A stretch of DNA of 64,000 bases. It comes from Amblyomma americanum (Eukaryota; Arthropoda; Arachnida; Ixodida; Ixodidae). Position numbers and translations under genes: made by a program. The DNA lies in the NCBI RefSeq assembly GCF_052857255.1, contig NC_135497.1:118806744-118870743 (forward strand), written 5' to 3'. The notes under the pieces are model-generated. The model saw nothing but the letters and a program-made list of their open reading frames with translations, searched no databases and was not told where the DNA came from. Positions 45,761 through 57,559 of the stretch are shown one piece after another. Within the stretch, counting starts at the first letter, position 1. Every line of letters begins with the position of its first letter.

Positions 45761-46739
45761 CTTTCTTGCGACATCTAGCATATCTGGAGGTTAGTGTGAA
45801 GGCATATGGCAGCCGTCATAACGAACAATGCAAAGTAATAACATATAAAACAATGTATTGAATACTGAATTATGTGGCCGATCAGGAATCAGCCTTAGAG
45901 ACTCGGAATGATTTGCAAGAATGACAGTAGCAGAGAACGATTGCATCAAACTGCAAAAGCTGCGGGCTCGCTCTGTAACAGGGAGATCCAAAAGCAAACA
46001 AAAAAATAGGAAGGAGGGGGAGGGGGGGGGGGGCAGACGCTAGTGGTCTTCGTAATGGGCACAAACATACATATGCAGGCGAGCTTCGGTGAGGGATAAA
46101 AAAAAAACTCGAGGACGAATGGCCATAGCGCGCTGAGCATCTGCAAAGAGAATAGTCAAAAGAAATAAAACGAGAGATGCGTTTCCGTGAAGCAAAATGC
46201 AGGGCGGGGCGGGACGGAGAACTGACCAGAGGACAAGGGCAGGGGAGAGAGCGCTGCGGCTCGCGGCGTCGCTCGAGGAGCCAAGGGGCTGAGCAGACGA
46301 TAGATGGCGGAAAGGAAACCGGCCGGCGAGGGCAGTAGATGGGATGAGCGACTTGGGAACCTAATGCTCTCGGCGTCCCCGGAGACCAGGAGAAACAGAA
46401 GAGGATTGCCTTGCTGAATGTTTCGAGGCCGAAAAATTTGTTCGCCCTTCAGTGGGGACTCGCTGGTAGCGCTCTCCACACGTCGGTCCGGACAAATAGC
46501 CCTCGTTTTGCGCGAAAAGTGCACTCTCTTTCTCTCTCTGTTTTTCCCCTCTCTGACTGTGCCTTTCGCAGATTTCTTTGCCCATGTAACGTCACTGCAG
46601 TCTATTGTGCTCCAACCATACTGAGAGCTATTACCCTACACGCGCACATAGTAAGTGATACGAAGAAAGTCCGCGGCATTGCTGCTGTCACTACAGGAGC
46701 ATTGTTTTCGTTGCTCTTCCCAGCGCAGAACAGGCGCAG
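45761..46739. other. Unassigned; GC-richer from 46.2 kb
   Basis: A G-rich stretch at 46013-46033, then a GC-rich part with a pyrimidine run at 46527-46560. It might be near an exon or promoter, but no frame stands out. Confidence 0.35.
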
Positions 46740-46900
46740 ATGTTGGGGAGAGAAAGCGGACAAAAGCAGATCGGGCCAAGCTGTGCTTACGCTTTTCTTG
46801 ACGGAACAGACGGCATCGTGCCGGAGAAATGTCTGACAGGGTACAATGTGCAAGGCTCTGCACGACTGCAGTGCCTGTCAAACGGTTCCTGGCCACTTCG
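46740..46900 (+). other. Sushi (CCP/SCR)-like fragment
   Basis: One plus-strand frame reads FLDGTDGIVPEKCLTGYNVQ then GSARLQCLSNGSWP (46794-46895). EKCxxGYxxxGxxxxxCxxxGxW is the second half of a sushi domain, the module of complement-control and many tick secreted or membrane proteins. The last Cys is not found in the downstream frame, and the first Cys (PSCAYAF) is poorly placed. It could be an isolated exon or a relic. No convincing splice sites could be assigned. Confidence 0.4.
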
Positions 46901-49829
46901 CGAGAAACTGACACTATCAGCGAGCCGCGTGGTGCCACTGCTGCTCAAATATTTCGCGGTGTACAGCCTCATTCACTGCAGTAAATCCTCCACAGTGCGA
47001 TGAGTCTGATAGCAGCCCTATCGCGCGGATCGCCGACAGTTGCGGGCGTTCGGGTCGGGAACAGGGAATTTCTTGCAAGTACTGCACAGGCGCAGACACA
47101 AGTAGCACGGCGCGGTCACGTTCCTCCGAGTGCAAATTCGGGAGGGCTGGTGTGTGTGCGTTCGCACGTTTCACAGTGTCGCTGGCGGTGTCGAGCATGA
47201 ACACATCCTGACTCCTGATTTCAAACAGGGCAAGCGTGACTGGAGTGAAAACAGTGGAACGTAATCCACTTACTTGTGCCAGCGTATGTACTGTCCGGAG
47301 CAAAAGTAAAGTATACCATGCACCGCAGCGTCCATTGTTGCTGTTGCGACGTTTTTTAGCGTTATCGCCAAACAGGACATACACAGATCGAAGCAAAAAA
47401 TAAAACACGCCTCCTGATAAAAACAGTCAACTCGTCGCCTTTCTTGACAGGAGGCGCTAGCAAAAAATGGCGTGGCAGTGAAGTCTGACCGAAGCTCGAG
47501 TGGTAAGCACAACCCTTGAAATAAATGTGCGCTTAATAGACGAAGACAGAAAAAAAGGAGAGAACGACGGGACAGGGGCGCAATTAATTTAGAACATTAA
47601 TGATGTCACAAAAAGCTAGGCGTGCTTTCGCACAACTTTTGCTTCCTACAGTACATGCTGCTGATATTGAGTGTCGAACCTCAGATGGCCGAAATTTATC
47701 CGGACTCTTTCACTGCCCTGTGTCTCGTAACGCACCGTTTTGATTTTCCCTCTCAAAGGGAATTATTCAAAAGCGCCACGCCGTTATGCAGTGCGTGAAG
47801 TCTGTTCGGCTAGCGTTATTTAGGTGTGCGCAGTTTTGCTCATGTTTTAGGCTTGCGCGTGCACTTTCGGATTCCAGCCTTGATGAAGCGTTCACGCCTT
47901 GTGCAATAGCTATTTTTCTAAGCACTGAGCTACTCTTATGCACTGAGTGAGGTGGCAGGAACGCATCAACAGAATGCAGAAACACTTTTACAACAAAATC
48001 TTTCCTGTCCCTGTGTCAATCCGAGGAAACACCTAGTTGAAAGCGGCAGCGAAGGTTGTCAGTGTAAAAAAAAATTGTGAGGGCACTCAAGTTTGCTTAC
48101 GTGCAGGAATGTGAAAGCATGGAACTTTCTAGAACGCGTTTCTTTTTTCCACGGCGTCTGTAGGCATTTCATTTTTTTCTGTTGTTTTTATTTTTTATAT
48201 TCTGAATTATATTTTTTGCTTACTTTGGTTGTTTTCTCATTTTTATTTTTAAACTTATTTAGTTATATCTATTCTTTTTAATTTTTTAGTGTTTTTTTCA
48301 TTTTTACATTTTATTTTTATTTACTGTTGTTCTTGTTATTTACTAATTGTTAATAATAACTAATTACTAATCGCCCATTGCTTAGTAATTCCTAAGAGTA
48401 CATGGGTTATAGCAATTATGCCATTGATGGCGTCATAGTGTGACAGATTTCGTGGACGGACGGACGGACAACGATGAGCCATTAAAGGTATTCGCCTTAA
48501 AAGAAAGAAAAATCAGTCGAGGAAATCTGGGAATGGAGCGCAGAATTAAGAGGCGCAGGCAATGAAAGCAATAGTGCGAGATGGGCGCCAAATGGACTTC
48601 AGACAGAAAAGAGCGTCTGACGTGTTTTCTTTTTTTTTTACTGCACCGTGTCTTATTCGCCCTGCTTTGTGCACGAAATCCACCAGTTGATCAGGAGATT
48701 GCTGTTTTTTAGTTTCCAAAAATAATTTTCGTTTTTGAAAAGTCATCGCTATTTTTATTCGACTAATTTCGCACGAGATTTAAAGTTTAACATGTAAGCA
48801 CTTAATAGCCACACACACAAACACACCCAAAAAAAGTTTATGCGCATACACGAGTACAGGTGGTATGCGTCTTGGTCAGTGATAATAAGGTGTTTTCTTA
48901 GCTGAAGTTTAGAAATGGAAAATAAAAGTGCATTTTTAATAAGCAACTAAGCGCGATGAGTTATTGAACATTTTCTTGAGAACATGAGAAACTTTCCTAG
49001 TAGAGAGCATTCGAATGCTTATGGAGACATAAATGCTTAGTTATCCTGCTAACTTCCTCACCAACAGCGGCTATAAAGGCGATAAATTCAGATACTTTTG
49101 CTCTTTGAGTGCGTCAGGCTTCGCGGTGCTTCCTGTTGGCTGTTGTCGAGGTACGCTGAATCAGCCGAAAGCTCTCGAACAGCGGTAGTCGCAGGCTTCT
49201 CCAGCTTTTCCTCAGCTTTAGGTTTTTCAGAGCGTGAAAAACAAGACAAAACAAAACAGAAAGAAATCGGAATGAATGCGTCTTTTTAAATCTGAAATTG
49301 TGTAATTAGGTGCTTCGCTGAACACCATGAAAGCGTTAAAATGACAAAAATGAATATTTGATCATATATTTTAATGGATAAAAATACCTGTAGGAGGCGA
49401 TGTCAAACAGTTTTTTGTCAGCTATGTAATGACGTGATATACGCCTTTTATTTTGGCCCTACTAACAAGGATCGCGCTGTGTACGCTGATGCTAATTGTT
49501 TCGTGTACTCGCACCGGCAAGTCTCTGACTACTAGAGGACAGCGCTCCCTCACCTTGGCTTTTCGGTGACTTCAAGACACCTGAGGACTCACAGTTTGCT
49601 GCCCGCTGCTGCATTCAAGCTGCCGCGACAGTAGAATTGGTGCATGAGACAGCACTCAGATTTCGTCTATTTAGATAAGTCTGTTGACGTTGACTCTTGC
49701 CTCCCTTCAACTTTCCCTGTTCCGTTGTTTTCTTGTGCCTTCCTTGTCCCAGTCCCTTTTGCGCTTTCTTCAGAATAAACCTTATCGATTTTTCTTGTAA
49801 AGCGTGCACCACTGCAAGCACACTAATGC
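46901..49829. other. About 2.9 kb, unassigned apart from an R3-type end
   Basis: Very AT-rich at 48150-48400 with poly-T. At 48470-48499 ACGATGAGCCATTAAAGGTA followed by TTCGCCTTAA is the same end sequence as R3 (36545-36573); the left part of that copy is not recognisable. Nothing else seen. Confidence 0.4.
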
Positions 49830-50900
49830 TGCGGCGAAGCTGATATGATGTAGCGAGGAAGAATACAAAGCAGATGCTCGTCCTTGCTAGTCTGGCGTCA
49901 TAACACCGGAGTTAGTATTCGATTATTTGTATTTAATTAAGCAGATAATTCCAGCCTTTCGATGTTTGTGGAAAAAATGAGTGAAGGTGCGATGATGTCC
50001 GCGCGTGCGGATGGTATACTGACTTAGAATGAGTGGTCCGGGATGAATGGCGGTGAGCAGGAGATATAACGATGTTATCAAGTGGAACGTGATAAAACTT
50101 ATGATAAAGAATGAAACTGGCTATTTTACGTCTTGTTTTTAGAATGGGAAGATTTGCATTAGTTTTTAGCACTGCGACACTAGTATATAGGAAGAATAGT
50201 CATAGCAGATAAATCGAGCTGCGCTGTTTTGGATAGATTCAACGGAGGCAAATTTCAGATTTCGCAGGAGAAAGCAGAGGGTGCGGTTAGCCTTGTTAGA
50301 TATTTTCACTATGTGAGAGGACCACAAAAAATTCTGTTAAAATAAGTTCTAGATATTTATAAAATGTTACAGTGGATATTACTGAACTACCTAAAAAATA
50401 CGTGGGTTCTATGTAAGAATGGCGGCGGTGGAAATAGATTAATGGCGTTTTGCTTACATTTAAAATTATTAACCATGTTTTACACCATTTTTCTGCTCTT
50501 TGTAGGTCGCGTTGTACAATGAGGGCGTCTGAACTATCGTTATTGGGTCGGTATATAACACAGCCTTCAGCAAATAGACGTATGATAGAAGATATATCAT
50601 TATACAAGTCATTAATGTAGATTACGAGAGAAGTGGGCCCATAACGGAACCCTGAGGTTCACCAGATATCACAGGAGACAGTGGAGAAGAGCGGTCATTT
50701 GCGAAAACAAAGTAATGACGGCCCATCAAAAACCTACGTTATCAGTTATAGACTAGGTGTTGAAGATTTAGGCGCGAAAGTTACAAGAAAAGTCGATTAT
50801 GGGGAACCTTACAAAATCTTTCTCGAAGTCTAAAAACAGTGAATCAAAGGTATGCTAAGGTCTAGGTGGGAACTGATGTTTGTGAAAAGCGCAAGTTGTG
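49830..50900 (-). pseudogene. LINE-F: decayed CR1-like RT, minus strand
   Basis: Minus-strand reading: GEPQGSVMGPLLS (about 50665-50628), then IRLFAEGCVIYRPNNDSSDA (50590-50520), in which the catalytic FADD box has become FAEG, LQRAEKWCKTWLIILNVSKT, SVISTVTFYKYLELIL, and after a shift LPILKTRRKIASFILYHKFY (about 50150-50090) and SSRTTHSKSVYHPHARTSSH. The last part aligns with the C-terminus of LINE-G (NIPLLRTRRKVNCISFLHKI), so both belong to one clade without RNase H. 5'-truncated before RT motif A. Loss of both catalytic Asp plus stops makes it inert. Confidence 0.75.
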
Positions 50901-51889
50901 TGGCGCAGGCTGCGATTCGCGCGTGGAGCAAAGAGATTGGCCAACTACATGGCTAGCATGCACACGTTCATATTACATACGGAACGATTTTTAGTTTTAG
51001 AACCAGCAATTGACTCGGTTTTGCTAGGGAAGCAGCACTGGCAGAACTTCTGCCACGTTACTACAGGGCACACTATAAATTTCCCACATGCTGTACTCTA
51101 TTCGTGAAAAGGGGCAACTCTCGGTGCGCTTAGGATGCCTTTATGTCAGCGCGTTCGTTTAGGGTGATGACAATCATTGTTCGGTCGTGGGACGCCATTT
51201 TGTTTCACGAAGATTGCGTGCGGCTCTGGTGTCGACATGCATCTTGTAAATTACTACCTGAAAAAAAAAAGACTCCTGAGCCTGGCAGCTCTACTGGATG
51301 ATTTCGTGGTGCAGACATGCGAAAATTCGGCCTTTCAGAACAATATTGCTGCGTCGCAAAATAAAGTCTGTGCAACAAAATGCCGCAGTTGTCATCGCCC
51401 TAAGTAGCGAATCTGAACATCGAGGCACCCTAAGTGCTGTCGCTGGAGAGTGGCGCAATCAGGCGATCTGGGTTGTGGAACACGTTGTGCACTGCTTTCT
51501 TTTATGAAAGCAACCTGAAATCGACATCGACCGTCAACAGACCGGCCTATTTGAGCTGCTGTTTTGGAAATTAAATTTTTGTTGTTTTAAAACTGACACT
51601 TGCCATTATTCGCGGAACTGTTTGAACAACTGCGGAAACACGGATAGTTACGTTGACGTTTCGGCGAGCCATTTAGTGAGCTTTGGGCGATGCTTCGCTG
51701 GATTTCTCTCTCGGGAAGCTCTGCGCGGTAAAAATACAAAGCACTGCACATGTTAAAGCTTAAGTTCATTTCAACTCAGGCTCTCTGATTAAAATGAGCG
51801 TGGGACGCCTAGTGTTTACATGTCAGAATGAGTTTAGTTTACGGGACCTGTGTTTATAGTGATGTAATTATGGACATTATGTTAGCCTT
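50901..51889. other. Unassigned
   Basis: No repeat, RNA or coding region recognised. Confidence 0.4.
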
Positions 51890-54310
51890 AAACCTTAACC
51901 AAATTGTGTGACTGCACCCGCAAAAATGCTCTGTTGGATTTGTTTTTTATCAGTGATTTGTTCTCTAATGGTGAATTGAGAGTTGACCCTGGTATTTTGG
52001 ATCACCATTTGTTGTTTTTTTCTTGTCCTACTGATCACGTTAAAAGTACACGAAATTTGTCTGTTGCCTATGTCCGTGATTTTGATCGCTCTGACGACAC
52101 TTCTATTATTGAATATTTGGATGATGTGTTGATGTGTACCAATGAAGGTGACACCCACAGCTTATGGGAACACCTCAAGAAGGGCATTTTATTTTGCACC
52201 GAAAATTTTGTACCTCGGCGAAAAATTAGAAACAAGCGTCGGAGCCCCTGAGTGAGTCGTGATATAATTCATATGAAGCGGAGACTTAAACGTCTTAGGC
52301 AACATCCCTTTTTATCTTCTCAGTATTTGCAGAAATTAAAACATGAATTAGCACAGGCACTGTCTACATCAAACTCGCATTACTTTAAGGTCCCCCTTCC
52401 TTCATTCATAAAAACTGATCCGAGCAAATTTTGGCGATACCTTGGTCATCAAAAGGAAGCCTTCAAAGAAATTAGAAGTGAAGATGGGAGCCTCGTCACT
52501 GATGTGAAGGATATAGCTCAACAGCTTAACAGGTATTTTCAAAGTGTTTTCGGGAGCCTTTAAGATATGGTCGTTGATGCACCCAAACAATCCATCGATC
52601 CTAACGAAGTTCCTGTTATTTCCACAGAAGGGGTTCTCTCTTTGCTGCGTAAAATAAATATTCGGAAGGGCCATGGTCTGGACGACATTCCAGATGCCTT
52701 TTTAAAGCGCTACGTGCTCCAGATCTCAGAGCATCTGGCTAAACTTTTCGCTTTGTCTCTACAAACTAGTGAGTCGCCAAAAGGTTGGAAGAAGGCTCGT
52801 GTTGTGCCAATTCATAAAAAAAGGGGACAAGTTACTCGTAACTAATTACCGACCGGTATCTATTATCTCTACATCCTTTAAGCTTCTAGAGCACATCGTG
52901 GCCCGCATAATAATTCACTTTTTAAATGAAAGAAATATTCTGTCACCTTTTCAGCACGGATTCAGGAAGGGTATGTCGATCATCACTCAACTAGTTACGA
53001 CTATTGATGATTTTCTTAGAGTGCTGGATAACTCGGGACAGATTGATGTTCTTTTTTTTTGGATATGGCTAATGTTTTTGATAAGGTGCCACATTCAAAG
53101 CTCTTTAATAAATTACAGTTACTTGGTATTCTGTTTTATCTTATTGAATAGGTCAGAGCATATGGTAGAACTCAGTGTGTTGATGTGATTGGTACTCTTT
53201 CTGAATCCCTTCCTGTTACTTCCGGTGTTCCCCAGGGTAGTGTGTTAGGACCTTTGCTCTTTTTAATATATATAAATGATTTAATACATACCATTCCTCC
53301 GTCTCTGTAATAAGATTGTTCGCAGATGACTGCGTTGTATATAAAGAAGTAACATCAATTGGAGACCATCAGTTGCTTCAAGAATCTTTGCTCAAATTAT
53401 GTCACTGGTGTAAGGAATGGAACATGGATTTAAATATAGATAAGAGTACTTCTCAGAGTTACGAGAAAAAAATGTTAGTCATTATCAATATTGCCTTCAC
53501 CACAGCCACATTAGAGAGGTTTCACAATATAAATATCTAGGAATTACTCTTAACAACCAATTGAACTGGGGCACTCATATTTCTGAGATATGTTCAGCCG
53601 CTTTCTCTAAGCTTTGTTCCTTGATACGTAAATTAAAACATACTCCTAAAAATATTAAGCTTTTGGCTTACAAAACTTTTGTCAGGTCCAAACTTGAATA
53701 CGCTTCGGAAAATTTGGGACCCGCACACCAAGAAAGATATCTATCAATTAGAGCTCATCCAGAAGTAGGCAGTACGTTCCATTTTTCGTAAATATAGTAG
53801 GTCTGACTCTCCAACACAGCTCATGAAAGACAATAACATTCCGTTGCTTCGCACACGCAGAAAAGTTAACTGTATTTCTTTCCTTCATAAAATTATAGCT
53901 GGTAAGCTTAGCATTTCTCCCCCTTCATTCCTCAGGCGCTCCACTGCTCGAAGGACCCGCCATAGTAGGGAGCACTCCTTACAGCCTCTTTTTGCCAAAA
54001 CAAACGCATTTAAGCACAGTTTTTTTCTCTCAAACAATAGCAGATTAGATCGCACTCTCTGAATCGATTTTTAACTCTCCTAAAGTGGAACAGGCGCTAA
54101 AAACTTTTTTGCTCAACTAAAAAGGAAGTGACTATTTTTTTCCTCCTTTTTAGCATGTATTTTTTCTCTTTGCTCTGTTCATCTTTTTGGTTTCGTTTTG
54201 GCTGTGTGTCGCACGAAATGTTTCACGTGGTGGTGTGATTTGTGTTTTTTCATGCCCCTCCTGCTTGGGCCAATGCTGGCCTGCAGTATTTTGGAATAAA
54301 TAAAAATATA
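51890..54310 (+). mobile_element. LINE-G: CR1-like LINE, 5'-truncated in the endonuclease
   Basis: Starts inside the endonuclease (ALLDLFFISDLFSNGELRVD then GILDHHLLFF, with the terminal DHH motif at about 51995) and runs through a linker (FIKTDPSKFWRYLGHQKEAF), RT and a 3' UTR with GCCCCTCCTGCTTGGGCC (54253-54271) and GGAATAAATAAAAATA near 54310. Its downstream end is a short A-rich tail. No target duplication identified. Confidence 0.8.
51904..54061 (+). pseudogene. LINE-G ORF2: endonuclease end and reverse transcriptase
   Basis: Frame pieces in order: 51904-52251 (endonuclease end), 52252-52563 after a stop (linker), 52567-52845 after another stop (NIRKGHGLDDIPDAFLKRY, KGWKKARVVPIHKK), 52845-53190 after a shift in an A6 run (NYRPVSIISTSFKLLEHIVA, FQHGFRKGMSIITQL), motif A lost by a shift in a T9 run at 53050-53058 (other frame FLDMANVFDKVPHSKLFNKL), [20 protein letters not shown] (53219-53278), LFADDCVVYKEV (53313-53348, catalytic FADD intact), YLGITLNNQLNWGTHISEIC (53535-53594), ending NNSRLDRTL at 54060. 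No RNase H. At least six lesions, several in homopolymers. Confidence 0.8.
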
Positions 54311-54689
54311 GTGAGCTGCAGATCGCTGTGTTTATAACCTTCTCTGAATGCATTGAGTAAAAAAGGTTGTCCGTTATTCATCGATTTCCTCATGTCAGCC
54401 CAACTCATTTTGAAAAAGAGTAGGAGCTGAAAGGTTGCCTTCACGCAGTATTTTCAGCAAAACGTACGATCTTATTTGAGCCTGAGGGATAAGGTCAGAG
54501 CAGTATGGGTGCTGTTTGTTGTACTGTTGAGCTCTTCTTTTGATACACAGTAGGCGACATGCCGCAAAAAGGCAGGGGTAAAACGAGGCAATGTTTCTTT
54601 TCTTCTCGTTTTTGCAAGCGCTGGCAGTTACTTGGTGCAAGATCGGAGCTTGTGATGTGAAAAGGAAGTACTTGGTTCTAAAGAAAACA
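54311..54689. other. Unassigned
   Basis: No feature recognised. Confidence 0.4.
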
Positions 54690-54749
54690 TTCTACAGAGG
54701 TATGTCTGGTTGGAATAGGGATATTGTTTTGGTTAGAAAATAACGCAAC

Positions 54750-54815
54750 CAAAAATTAAATAGCACGACGTTTCGGAACCTACTCAGTTCCTTCGTGAGG
54801 TGACTGTGGACTTTT
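54750..54815 (-). ncRNA. Probable degenerate hammerhead ribozyme
   Basis: Minus strand, about 54801-54766: CTCACGA, then AGGAACTGAGTAGGTTCC (5-bp stem II GGAAC/GTTCC closed by a TGAGTAG loop), then GAAACGTCG. This has the layout of a hammerhead core, CUGANGA - stem II - GAAA, with one core change (G5 to C), so it should not cleave. Minimal hammerheads of this form are known in the 5' region of Penelope-like elements, which are frequent in this window. Stem I and III partners are uncertain, and no PLE protein lies next to it, so the host element is unproven. Confidence 0.5.
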
Positions 54816-55069
54816 GTCGGAGCTAGCAGGTCATGTGAAGAAAAACTTATCAAATGATATACTGTGACATGTAGCATGTATGGCATTTTTTTAGCTCACG
54901 CTAAAGAGGTGAAGCGGGATGTAACCCACTGAGACACATCACAGGCGTAATTTGTCAGGTTAGCAAAAAGATAAACTTGGTCAAAGGCTCACAGGAGGGC
55001 AAATCAAATGAGGGTGCCTGCAGAAAGAAAACATACCCGCTCTCTCCACACGTGCTCACTAGAAGTAAA

Positions 55070-55326
55070 AAAAAAATAGTCGCCGTGGTGGCTCAGTGTT
55101 TGTGGTGCTCGGTTGCGGATCGGAAAGACGCGGGTTCGATCACGGCTGCAGCGGTCGCATTTCGATGGAGGCGAAATGCTAGAGGCTCGGGTACTGTGCG
55201 ATGTCAGTGCACGATCCCCAGGTGGTCGAAATTATGCGGAGCTCTCCACTACGGTGTCCCTCATAGCTTGAGTTGCTATTGTACTTTAAACCTCATGAAA
55301 CAAAAAAACGAAGTAAATGGCTACAA
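55070..55326 (+). mobile_element. Ruka-like tRNA-derived SINE with perfect target duplication
   Basis: TCGCCGTGGTGGCTCAGTGT (A-box region, 55079-55098), GACGCGGGTTCGATCACGGC (B box, 55129-55148), TTTCGATGGAGGCGAAATGC, ACTGTGCGATGTCAGTGCAC, AGGTGGTCGAAATTATG, TGTCCCTCATAGCTTGAG and a tail with AAACCTCATGAAACAAAAAA. Target duplication ACTAGAAGTAAA at 55058-55069 and 55327-55338, 12 of 12. The part GAAGTAAATGGCTA occurs twice at the right edge (55309-55322 and 55331-55344), so the right boundary has a small extra duplication. Confidence 0.85.
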
Positions 55327-55344
55327 ACTAGAAGTAAATGGCTA

Positions 55345-56775
55345 GCTGAGGAACTTCTGTAAGCGCGTTTAAATTTCTCGATCTTGCAGAAATTTTGAGA
55401 TGTGATTATGGATCTGTCAGTGACCTCTTCTTTGGCCAGCAGTGATAGAAGAACGAATGTACAGTTTAATGAGTTGTGTGCTCAGACTGCCGTCGGTGCG
55501 TTAATATTTAATGAAACCAAAGATGACGATTGCGTACGAGCGTTGATGCTCAAACCATGTGACACAAATGTCGTTTACTCCGAAGGTAGCCACGCATATT
55601 CTTGTGACCGAAAATTAATGCCAAGGTGAATTGGCTGTGTAGGCATGATAAAGTTTGTAAAGTTCAAGGACCCGCAGATCCGATTCCTGCGCGCTAAATG
55701 ACCCTCTTAATGGTGCTTATGTAAATACTTTCACTTCACAGCAACCAAGGCATTCATTATAAATACGCATAGCTTTAATTAAACGGTACAGTAGTGTCTT
55801 TACTAACACGTTCAATAGCATGCTCAGAAACAGCTAATTAATATTTCAGCTTATCTGTAGCGCTATAGACGAGGTGATTTCCTCGGCTGGTTACAGAAAG
55901 AGTAAATGATGCACCACTGTAGCAAATAATGGCTCTTAGACCCTTCCTCTCTAACCACGAGTGGTGGAGTTGGCGTTATCTCGCTGTGTTTTGCATGCGC
56001 ACTGTTGATTACACGAGGTTGGGTAAATAGTGTACATTCACGACTCACTCAGTCTTCATTCCCTTTGTCCCTTCCCACATTCCTTGCCCTTGCATACAAT
56101 AGCACGCCAGGGGAGGTTCCTTCGGTCGATACGATATGTGCGCCCTTTTTCGTTCGACACACCAAGGAAGCGCTGGGCGAGGAGTCGTAGTCCATTGGAG
56201 ACCAGACCGTGTGTATTAAAGTACAGTTCGTCTCTCCCTGTTTAGAACCTCTCTTTCTTGCAGAGTCAATAGCTTCCGAAGCCGCCTGCTTAAATTACAA
56301 ACTGAGCAATCCAACAGCCTATTTTTCTGAATGGGCCTCGCGAGTAAACAGAGCAACACCTTTTTACGGTCGAATGTAACGTTTTGAAGGGAATTAAAGC
56401 TTGCGTTTATGGCGTATAACGCGTCTTTGCAGCTTGTTGCAGGCAAGCACGCAACGCATGTTCGAGCGTTTCTGCACGATTTGACTGGTGTCACTGGATT
56501 GCGCATAAGGTGAACGCATGTGCACGCAAAGAGATTTTGTTTTCTTACAATAACCAAGTGGTCCAAACTTCTCCCTTATTCTATTTCAAACGCGGATATT
56601 TTTCCAGGCTTTTTTCATCTCACAGCATGCACTCGCACAGTAAAAATGAGAGACAGAACAGCGAGCGCTAGATGGCTTCGTTAATTAAACATGTTCGCTT
56701 AGCATGCTCGCTTAAAGCGCCATCTCAGCGCACTCTCAGCCAAGCACGCTACGCCGAAACTCACTCCGTGTTCGC
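55345..56775. other. Unassigned
   Basis: No domain-bearing frame. A minus-strand open stretch at 56566-56216 is protein-like in composition but unassigned. Confidence 0.35.
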
Positions 56776-57186
56776 CTACATGGCCTGTGCGCAGTATAGG
56801 GGGCCGAGCGCGTCGCGGCTCGTAGCGGGGACGCTTCCGCGGATCTGCAGCAGCTCGCGATATTCTGCGCAGCTGTCATCGACGGCCACATTGTCGGCGT
56901 CCGCGGCGAGAATGGCCCGTGCCGCCTTCCGGTGTGGCTGGGATCTTGGCTTCCTCTGCGGCATCCGAGGGGGCGCAGCGATAAGCGCGCCCGTCCACGA
57001 GCCACCCTCCGCCCGGTGCTGGACGGAAACGTAGGGAAGTGAGCGCAGCGAGTGCTGAACACCGCACAGAATGTAGGCGGCACGCCACAGCGGACCGAGA
57101 AACTGCTGGCATGCGGCGCAGGCTGCTTTAGGTGCGCCGTTTTCAACAGCAACATGACTAGCCGAAGTACACGCGCAGCCGGCCAA
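56776..57186 (-). CDS. Hypothetical open frame in a GC- and CpG-rich island
   Basis: A 136-codon minus-strand frame from 57186 to 56776 in a locally GC-rich block, unlike its AT-rich surroundings. It has a cluster of Cys in the first 50 residues (CAACQQFLGPLWRAAYILCG) and an acidic/alanine-rich second half (AARAILAADADNVAVDDSCA). I recognise no domain. Another frame on the same strand (57155-56736) and one on the plus strand (56672-57034) are also open, as expected from high GC, so this may not be coding; it might be a first exon or CpG-rich promoter instead. The upstream side lies 100 bp from PLE-3. Confidence 0.25.
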   Translation of the reverse strand: MAGCACTSASHVAVENGAPKAACAACQQFLGPLWRAAYILCGVQHSLRSLPYVSVQHRAEGGSWTGALIAAPPRMPQRKPRSQPHRKAARAILAADADNVAVDDSCAEYRELLQIRGSVPATSRDALGPLYCAQAM

Positions 57187-57559
57187 CTATTTGTTAATCT
57201 CGAGTGAGGTTATCGCCGTAGGCCGGATAGTGAAACAGACGACAGCACGCGCATGCGCACAAGGTTCATGACGCAGCTCCAGCGTCCATGGTGGGTGAAC
57301 AGCGCAACAAAGGCGGGACAAAGGCAAGACAAGCGTTGACTAGCAAATGAGTTTATTGAAAAACGAAAATGGTAATATATAGCGAACGTAAACAATAAAA
57401 CAGAAAAAAAACGACAAAAAGGGGTAAACAACCTATGTCATGTGCAAGTCAAGATATTGAATTTCCTTGCCACTTAATGTCATAGAAGGGTTGCTGATGC
57501 ACTTTTCTCCAAGATTATGAATGCGATATGCTTCCATGATTTCTCGCGTCACCTTCTTA

